From: Styela clava
Taxonomy: Eukaryota > Chordata > Ascidiacea > Stolidobranchia > Styelidae
Direction: 5' to 3'
DNA length: 64,000 bases
Assembly (NCBI RefSeq): GCF_964204865.1
Contig: NC_135259.1
Span: 10,426,974-10,490,973, forward strand
Shown: one piece after another, positions 55,460-64,000 of the stretch
Layout: each line of letters begins with the position of its first letter
Position numbering within the stretch: the first letter of the stretch is position 1
Made by a program: the position numbers and the translations under genes
The notes under the pieces: generated by a model
Database searches by the model: none
What the model was told of the DNA's origin: nothing
The model's input: the letters and a program-made list of their open reading frames with translations, nothing else

Positions 55460-58400
55460 AGTTTCCGTGCTCCCAATTTTGCGATATACTTTGTAAAATG
55501 AACGCCCACTAGATTAGGCAAGCGAACTATAGTAGTTGAATGTTTGATAAATAAAATGGTAAAGCTATGCTAAAAAAAAAGAACAGCTTTAATATCATAT
55601 TTTACTCTGTATTTATTACTATATATATCTCTTTATTAATTTTGTCAGTCTTGAAAATCACTAAATTTTTCTACTCTGCAACCGACGCTGCAAACCGACT
55701 TCCGAGGAATCGAAATGCCTGTCTGAGGTTTATCGCCAATTTAACCCGCTGATCATATGCATATTGTAGCAATTAAGTCGACAGCAAATCAATACTAATC
55801 TTGTATCAATCACCTTTTTTCAAATGCCCACTCCAAAATTTCAAATTAGGTTTCCAATTATGGCTGCCAATTTTAGGTACATGCTCTCTCACTGTTTCAC
55901 GTCGTCATCTGGGCACCGCATTTTACTGTTATTATATACAGGGCGTTGTTCATAAAGGTCGGTTACAATTTCAATTTGGTTAGGTCAATTCTTGGTATAT
56001 CTTAACCATGTTTGTTTTATTTTAATTATAGTTTATTCGCGTTTACTTCATTTTATACACCTGTAGAGGCCAATTTATCGATCGATAAGTTCCTTTTGCA
56101 ATTTAAAAGCTTTTAAGACTCCATCAACAACATGTATATCTTTCTAATACTTAGGAACGTGCACCGGCGAAAGAGGGTTTTTGACTCGCGCGCCAAGTGG
56201 CTGAAACTCGCGTTGAACTTCACTAACTGATAATCTCAATAATTTTCTATCGGTTGTTGTTGAACTTGAAGTTAACATAACTCTAAATATATTTACCTCC
56301 ACGTTTATATAATATACCTAAATTCACGATAAAACTACATAACACTTATATTGCTGAACGGGTGGTTCGTTTAAGATTACACAGTGCACATTTCACATAA
56401 ATTAGCCTACTACACACGTTAATATAAAACGAGTATTTGAAGCATTCACCCATATCGTTATATAGCAACTTGAGATTCTAAAAAAATCCAGTAATTTCAC
56501 GTGACAGGTTGCGTCATCCACTGGATAAAACGCGTTTTGAAAATGAAATATGTGTAGAATGTGACTATTATCGTTTATCACAGATGATATCGAACATACA
56601 CTACAGGAACCAAATTGAAAAACAGTTAACAGAGAGTAAATCCGATAAATTTTTGGTATAGTGAGATAGTCTGGCCCATTCAAATAGACATGATTCTAGT
56701 GCACTCGATATACTCGAAAGCACACTTCTGTTGTGAAAACACAGTTTTCATTTTGATATTTCTGTTTGTAAGCCGCATTCAAGGACGGCTAATGAGTAGA
56801 CATAAGTCAACTAATATTTTACCGCAATGCTATTATCGATAAGTTCAACTGTGTAGAAAATGCTTAAAGTTTCTCAGAATACGCACGAGCGATTGAAAAC
56901 CATTATAGGCCATAAGTCGAATTTTGGCTGCTCAGCTACGAAGAGGAAATTAGAGATTCTTTCCAAACAGATTTTTGAAACGTTTGAAATTCAGAAAATG
57001 GTACCGTACATCAATTTGTATAACTTGCGGGAAAAAATCCATGACTACGCTTTTGACTCAAAGCTAAATTTTGTGAGAGATTGCTGACTGCTGCTACAAC
57101 TACAATCTGAAAACAAAACTAATTTCAAGACTGAGGATCGAAAAATAATGATTTTGTACAATGTAATGTTTCGCAGTGTTCAATTAATTAGTACCTGCAA
57201 ATAATTACGATCCCACAAGAAAACAATTATAGTTCCCAAATGACAGCATCATATAACCCATGATCATAAAAGAATGACATGGAATAACAATAATAAAATC
57301 TTTCACTTTACCTGATATACCTACACGACCTGGACTTATCGGTTCAAACGAACCTAATTTTACAATGATTCAATTATAACATTATGGATTAGGATTAATA
57401 ATTAATATCGCGAATATTAACGTATCCTCACGTACTAATTAGTTTTCGATTCTTACTGCTATCAGATGTTTAACGTAATACTATTCTATATACTGTCTAG
57501 TAATTTAAATAAATATACCTATATTCACCAATCCTGCAATTTTGATATATATAAACAAATATTGTGTTTATTAACATTTATTAATATATATATATATATA
57601 TATATCCTATTTATATGACTTCCAACTCCCATTTATTTAGGTAATTTAGTTAATTTGCTATATATATATATTCGTTTCGGTACAAAATTTATATACTATA
57701 AGTTAGTGGTATTTTTATCCTCCTTTTTCGACTTGCATTCACATTATATATCTGTTGAACTCAGCGAACAACGCAACGGAAGCACATCAAAAACGCGGCA
57801 TGGAATTAAAATCTGAAACTGATACATACAGACCAAATCCTTTTGTTTAAAAAAAGCAACAGTGGTCGCAGACCATTAATTTCAGATAATTATCAGTATC
57901 AGAATGAACTGAACCTATTTTTGGTGTGAATGATTCATTAACAAGAAAAAATTCTGTCACTAATCGGATTAAATATTGTTGTGTCTCTCTACGATAAGAT
58001 GATTTATATTAATACTTATTGTTTTTATTATTCTATTGAGACTTTTGAGAAAATTGTCGGCCCCTACTGAATATGCATTTTTCGTGGCAATAAGTAATTG
58101 CGGTTGTATTCTCTGCCCAAGCCTAATAAAAAATACATGGGTCGGCAAAAGCCGTTTAATATAAATAATGATAATATAAACATCATTAGTCATAATACGA
58201 GATTTTAATTTACATAAGAAGGACGGCCATTAAAATTCAGTAATTATTTATAATGCAAGACATAAGAAAGTCAACGAGTTAATTTTACCATATTTTTTAG
58301 ACAAAATTAAATACTACGCATTATTTCAAATACTGAATTGCGATCGTTTCCAATTTTTTCAGCAAAGGAAAACATTTTATATAACTAATATGTGAATCAC

Positions 58401-61400
58401 ATCAATTAAATCGAAACTCTTCTAGTTTTATCGTACTAACAACATCTTATCGCCAAAATGCCACTCATACGAGTCATTGAACTCCAACAAAGTAGTTGCT
58501 AAACCATACTATTTTTATGACGATTACGTTGAACGGACATACATATATTACATTTACGGCCTATATATGATTTCAAGATTACAGGCAATTCATCAATGAC
58601 ACGAAGCAGACTTCAGTAATGCGATTAATATGATAATTAGATTATTTAAACTAAAAATCATTTCTAATTTCTTGGTCTGGTAAACCACTGTAAATTTATT
58701 ATTCAATCCATTATCGCTATTGCCACCATTCGTGTTGTTTAAATGCAAATTTGTTTCTCAAATTCATGCTATTTTATTTGATACATAGCCATTTTATCAG
58801 CAATACATATAGTAACAAACCAACAGAATATACATCAGTCGAAAGCAATAGCTAAATGCATATTCTTTTTCAGATTTATTACAGAAAAAAAATGAAATTG
58901 CCACAACTGACTTCGCTTGTCTGTAGATGGTGAAAATTGCTCCCCAATACCTATTTCAATTGCAAATTTTACTAAATTGTATGCACTCCATATTCCTCAA
59001 TATATCCCATCCCAATAGCAGTTAATGTGCCACAGGTGCACCATTATCCAACATATATGAAAGTTTGTCTTTCGGAAATCGAAAAAGGCTTAATGATACC
59101 TTAATCCAATGTAATTAATCATACGATATCAGTAAGCAGTTGAGTAAATTCAAATAAATTGCATAGTTATTTTAGTGGTGTACATCTATGCAGATCTTCA
59201 GTTCAAGTATCTTTAACCGGGAATATACTACTGATTAGTAGAGCCTTCAAGATCTATTCAGTGTTTAGAATATTTTATCCGGAAGGATCCAAAATCATCA
59301 TTACATGGAAATTTTAGTAATTTGGCCATTGTGTAAAATCATATTGATACCGCATCATTGGAATGTTCAATGCATTATCTCGAGGAAATCACGATTTTAC
59401 TATAACCACCGTGTCAATACTCAAATTAATCTCAATAATTAAGTATTTATTGACAGAATAGTTCCTGAGACTGAGGTGGCATGAGGTCGTTCAGGCTGAA
59501 AATAAAAGTAAGGTATTCACGATTCTAGACGAAACGTCTCGTTCGTATTGTTGAAATCATGTCATATCGTAGGTGTTCTTCGTGAATGAAATATATCAAA
59601 TTTGAATTGTTTGAGTTTTGATAAAAGTGACATCATTGAAGGTTCCAAAATTCTGCTTTGGAGGCCAACTTGGGAGTAAAATTGATTTCTAATTGTTCCC
59701 TATCCTGAAATATTTTCATTTGTTTCGATTTTATACAATATCATTCATACAATGTTAAGACTCATATTTATTTGATAATTTATCGATGTTTACTGAATTA
59801 GAGCTTCATCACAATTAAGGCTGTCTGAAACTAACTGTTGATTTCCTGACTCCGTATGTTGTACGATTGTCTTCTGATATCTTTTGAGCGTATAAGCCTA
59901 TCTTACTATCGCTAGGATATCACGTATACATGTCTGACTACCATTCATTCCAGTGACCGTCATTTATATATTCGCATAAAATATTTGGAATATTTGTTGC
60001 CTAATTTGCAGAAATTGAAACATTATACTTTGCACTGTTCCTAATTCAACGAGAAAGTTATATATCAAACGCAGCCAATTTTGGATAATTTGTCCAGGTC
60101 CGCCACGTACGACACGAAATTGAGCGCGCCATACATGCCACTACCAACTAAGATCCATACTTATTAGATTTCAGGTATAACAGTGCGTTGAAGAGTAATG
60201 TCACATTGATAAAATATTGCATGGTGGCGTTTATGATAGCACCTATACAAGACAATACTGCATAGAAATATATAATACAACATACAGTTATATTGGAAAT
60301 GTTTAAAATAAACAATATTTATAATCCCATATGAAAATAGATATAAAAAGATTTGCAAAACCCATTTTAGAGTTTCAGGTATGTGTATAGTTTATCCTTA
60401 TAAATTTTATCATCCTGGATTCGATTAGATTATTAGAAAATGGCCTTACAACACCTCAATACACTCTTTCATAATTTAAAATTCAATCTCATGATAAAGT
60501 TCGTTGCGACCAACTTACTAAATTAAACGGAAATGAACGCTATTATTATTTTTTTCACACAAACAAAACATTCATCTACAAAATTCTACCCATGAATACT
60601 AAAGTGTAGTGAAACCATGACTTTGTAACAAATTGTTTCTTCGTTATTCCAATCACTGCTAACCAGACAACGGTTGGAATGATAAAAGCCCACGGCATGC
60701 GTCTGAATGCAATCTATGTGAGCGGTTGATAACCGTGTTATTCACCTACCTTGAAACGTCACAATTGACCCGCATTATTAATAGTAAAATAATGTTTTGC
60801 ATCATAGAGAACATAAATAAAATTTGTTGCACCCGAAGCTCGAAATTAATCGACACTGAAATACTTCAAAAATTTCTGCTTTAGTATAATACTCTAGTCA
60901 AACGCTCTAAAAGTGATATGTCGAATGAAAAACAACGACAAGAACAATTTGACTCACTTCAAGAAGTTCCGCGTCGATTTAGAAACAGTTGAGCCTTTTA
61001 AAATAAGGTACTATTTACGTCGGTCAATGCCTTTCCATGTTTTTTGCTTGAAATGATTTCTAACAGCAAATCTTCATAATTGACTAAGATTGCAATTTGA
61101 CCCGGAACTAACATTCTTTAACATTCAATTTTATCTACTTTTATTCAAAACTAAACACGTAATAATCATTTCACATAGATATTAGTTGCAACAAATCTGA
61201 CCTATATAACGAACATAGCTTATGTATGACATTTGAAACTTAAGACATGGGCTTTTCGTACTTGCTTTTTGCGACGCTTTCGCATCGGTTACTTAGCCAA
61301 CCGGAAAATTGTCAAACCATTCACGATTATCTGTTTGATTCCAGCTAATGGCGTTGACGCTGCATCCGGTTCAAGGTAATATTATTTAAAATTAGGATTA

Positions 61401-64000
61401 TTCTTAATAGGGATAGTTTAATAGGGACAAATTCAATCACCTTATAATTAGCTCGTATATATATACTATAAGGTACCAATACAAATAAACTGCGTGAATT
61501 TGATGAACAGAAATTCATAAACTGCAGATTCCGAGAGTTCTAATATTAGGTTTCTAAGCCACTTCTAATATTCTGTAAAAAAGTATATACCCATATAGTA
61601 TAACAATGCAGCTTCAATGGGCCAAACAAAGCAACATAACTCAACGTAGGAACTATGTTGGCCCAATAGAATAAATACATAAACTGAATAAAATACATCG
61701 TCCTGTAGTAATTTGCAACTTCCTACAAGTCCATAGACTTTTAGTCATGTTTTCATTTCATGCTCTTCAACCTGGTCTATAATTAAATCTAATTTCCTGA
61801 GCAATTATCTTTTCTTGGTATAAATTTTTAACACTGTCTTTAACAACAAGTCCGTTCAGGACAGGATTTACGTCGCTAAACGAGATAACTGCTGCCTTTC
61901 AATCTGCTTGACTTTCAATCGCTAAATTGTAATTACATGCTTGGCTGTCTCTGGACCAAATTACAATTTGTCTGGATCGTTCAGCCTTGGAAACAATCGG
62001 GATTATTTTAATTTTGCAGAGAGGCGCGTTATGGAATATTTCAATGCGTTGTGACCTTATGTAGAATGAGCCTCTGTCGTTTCCTCCGCACATTCAACTT
62101 TCACGATAAAAAATTTCGTACTTTACTACGCAAAAACAAAAAATGTGGGCGAAAACTATTCTTAAATTATATGTTGTTCAATGACGAGAAAACATGCCAC
62201 CACGCATCTGCGTTTTATCGAAATTTCAATCAAAAATCTAATCATGAATAATTTTAAGTGAATGAAACTACAACAAAGTTGATTCTAAAATAATTCTATA
62301 GAAGAGCTGCATATAAAAACTATCACATAATTTTTGATGCAACAAAATACATCGGCAAACAGTGAATACTCACTCGTATTCTGACATTTAGATTATAAGT
62401 TTACACAATCATGCCCGCAATGACCAGTTTTATAATAAAATAAATAGAAAATTTCACACTTTCATTATGGTACGAAGTATGGGTATTTGCGTCCGTCGTA
62501 TATGAATCACAAATGAATAAATTGTATATACAGAAATGAGTAACAACAATTTGTAAAAACATGCGTTAGACTATATCGAACCGGGAAGTACGCGTCTTTT
62601 CTAACTCTGTTGTTACATGTATAATCCCTATTGTGTATTGTGAAGCGAATTATTTTTCGTCCTGACGAGATCACGGGACTGTTAAAACAATACGAATGAA
62701 TCTATAATATCACTGGTCCACCGCGCTGTACACTTACTTATTCATCACAATGATACACACGAGATACTTTATGCCCCATATCCACCCGTCAACAGTGACA
62801 AGCAAATTTTCTGTTTTACGTCCACGTTAGAATGGGAAAATAAAATATAACAGCGCAAGTGAAGGGCGCTCTCTTCTTTATAAACAGAAACAAGTTCATT
62901 TATTCGTCTTTCGGGCAACCTGTCACCGAAGCCTTTAATATCGATCTCATATATCTTTTGGTGCTTATTTATCCCTCCCGTAGACATACGGTATGAATCT
63001 TCGAAAATTGATAGAACTAGTAGCAGGAATGCCGAAGTACACATTTCTGTGCAGGTGAGACTATGAGCCATTATTGCAGTTTATAGCAAAGCGTATGAAC
63101 GATGACAAGGCGGGTGTTAAAGGTTCATTAGGTGTATATTAAATTTTACCGAACCAAAAAATATTTTTATACAAAAGACAGGTTTTCGGCACATATTTCT
63201 GACTGTGATTGCCAGTCACCCAAAATACGTCAATAACTTTAAATGCACCATTTAATAATAACAAATATAGAGCAATGCATACATTTTTGAATTGGCATGA
63301 CAAATAAATTCAGTTATTTTTTCATTTTCGCAGAGCTCAGATTTTTGCATATCAGTTTACACTATTATACCATATTCGGAAAACGAATATACGAATATGA
63401 CGCAACGAACAAGCAAACTAAAACGAAACCACATTTTTACATTAAAATATAGAACAATTATAATAGGTTTGATCCCCTCCACGTATGCAACCATTCCAGA
63501 ATATGAAATTGGTAGTTATTGATTACCTGAGATAGAAATATACAAAAACGAATGTAATCTATTGTGTTACAAACAGAAGCAGTCAAAACTCGGGTTGAAT
63601 ACTAGGGAATCGTTCACGTCTTCCGTGAATTCCGACAAGAGCACAACCATCTGCCAAAATTGGAAAGGTACATAAACATTCATATTGTAACGTTTCCTAA
63701 ATACGTTATTGTATCATTTGGAAGGATTTTTTGGCATAAACCAAGACTACATGGGAAAATTTATAAATCGTGTTATTTTAAAGTGCTTGTGCACGTCAAT
63801 GAAATTACTAATCGGCCCTTACAGCGAACGCTAGTCTGTAGCATTGATCGAGCCAGGACGCATCATCAAGCCACGTTTGAACAATGGGCGAATGATTCTC
63901 AAAATACACAATTTTTGGTCGACACTCACATACTATCAACGATGGCGTACTTCAAATCTACCATGTTTCCTATTCAACACAATTTTCTCAAAAAATATGA
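55460..64000. other. no supported gene
   Basis: AT-rich sequence with an AT microsatellite at about 57584-57606 and another TATATA run near 57660. Possible splice-flanked short segments occur at 61361-61376 (plus) and 59441-59495 (minus), but too little is coding to call a gene. A 100-codon open stretch at 62769-63071 (minus) begins with a signal-like segment and remains unsupported. Confidence 0.5.

Noticed and set aside
62769-63071. 100-codon minus-strand frame starting with a signal-like segment
   Set aside because: Several frames this long are expected by chance in 64 kb of AT-rich DNA; no homologue or splice partner was recognised.

Overview
The window is animal nuclear DNA. It is AT-rich, gene-poor, has spliced genes with GT-AG introns and carries many small DNA transposons. 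The gene set (WTAP, an XK-related protein, a cathepsin L-like protease, a lipocalin, a lineage-specific 7TM protein) fits an invertebrate deuterostome. Base composition and repeat style make me favour a tunicate, but that is an impression: no marker here fixes the phylum.

Layout. 0-4.3 kb: a MITE, a possible three-exon minus-strand gene, a hAT-type element with a perfect 8-bp target duplication, and an older remnant. 6.9-10.7 kb (minus): WTAP, a subunit of the m6A mRNA methyltransferase complex, in five coding exons. 12.9-15.4 kb (minus): an intronless XK-related (XKR) membrane protein with a long Ser/Arg-rich tail. 15.5-19.9 kb: a 142-bp tandem duplication, one foldback element, and a second, 2.4-kb foldback whose two arms each carry a THAP-type zinc-finger exon in opposite orientation. 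21.8-24.6 kb (plus): a six-exon lipocalin with one in-frame stop, preceded by a four-unit tandem repeat and carrying a nested transposon pair in intron 1. 28.4-34.2 kb (minus): a roughly 2-kb block duplicated in direct orientation, each copy with one small secreted-peptide gene. 34.8-35.4 kb: two more short elements. 37.4-50.0 kb (plus): a seven-exon papain-family (cathepsin L-like) protease with altered active-site surroundings. 54.4-55.5 kb (minus): an intronless seven-transmembrane protein. 55.5-64 kb: no gene I can support.

The genes do not form a pathway. The nearest thing to a previously undescribed system is the duplicated secreted-peptide pair. The first 32 codons differ only at four silent sites, the next nine or ten residues are unlike each other, and the last seven residues are identical again. 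This pattern suggests a constant leader, a variable mature segment and a constant dibasic tail. The second notable structure is the inverted THAP foldback. Exon coordinates below come from reading splice sites by eye and need transcript support.
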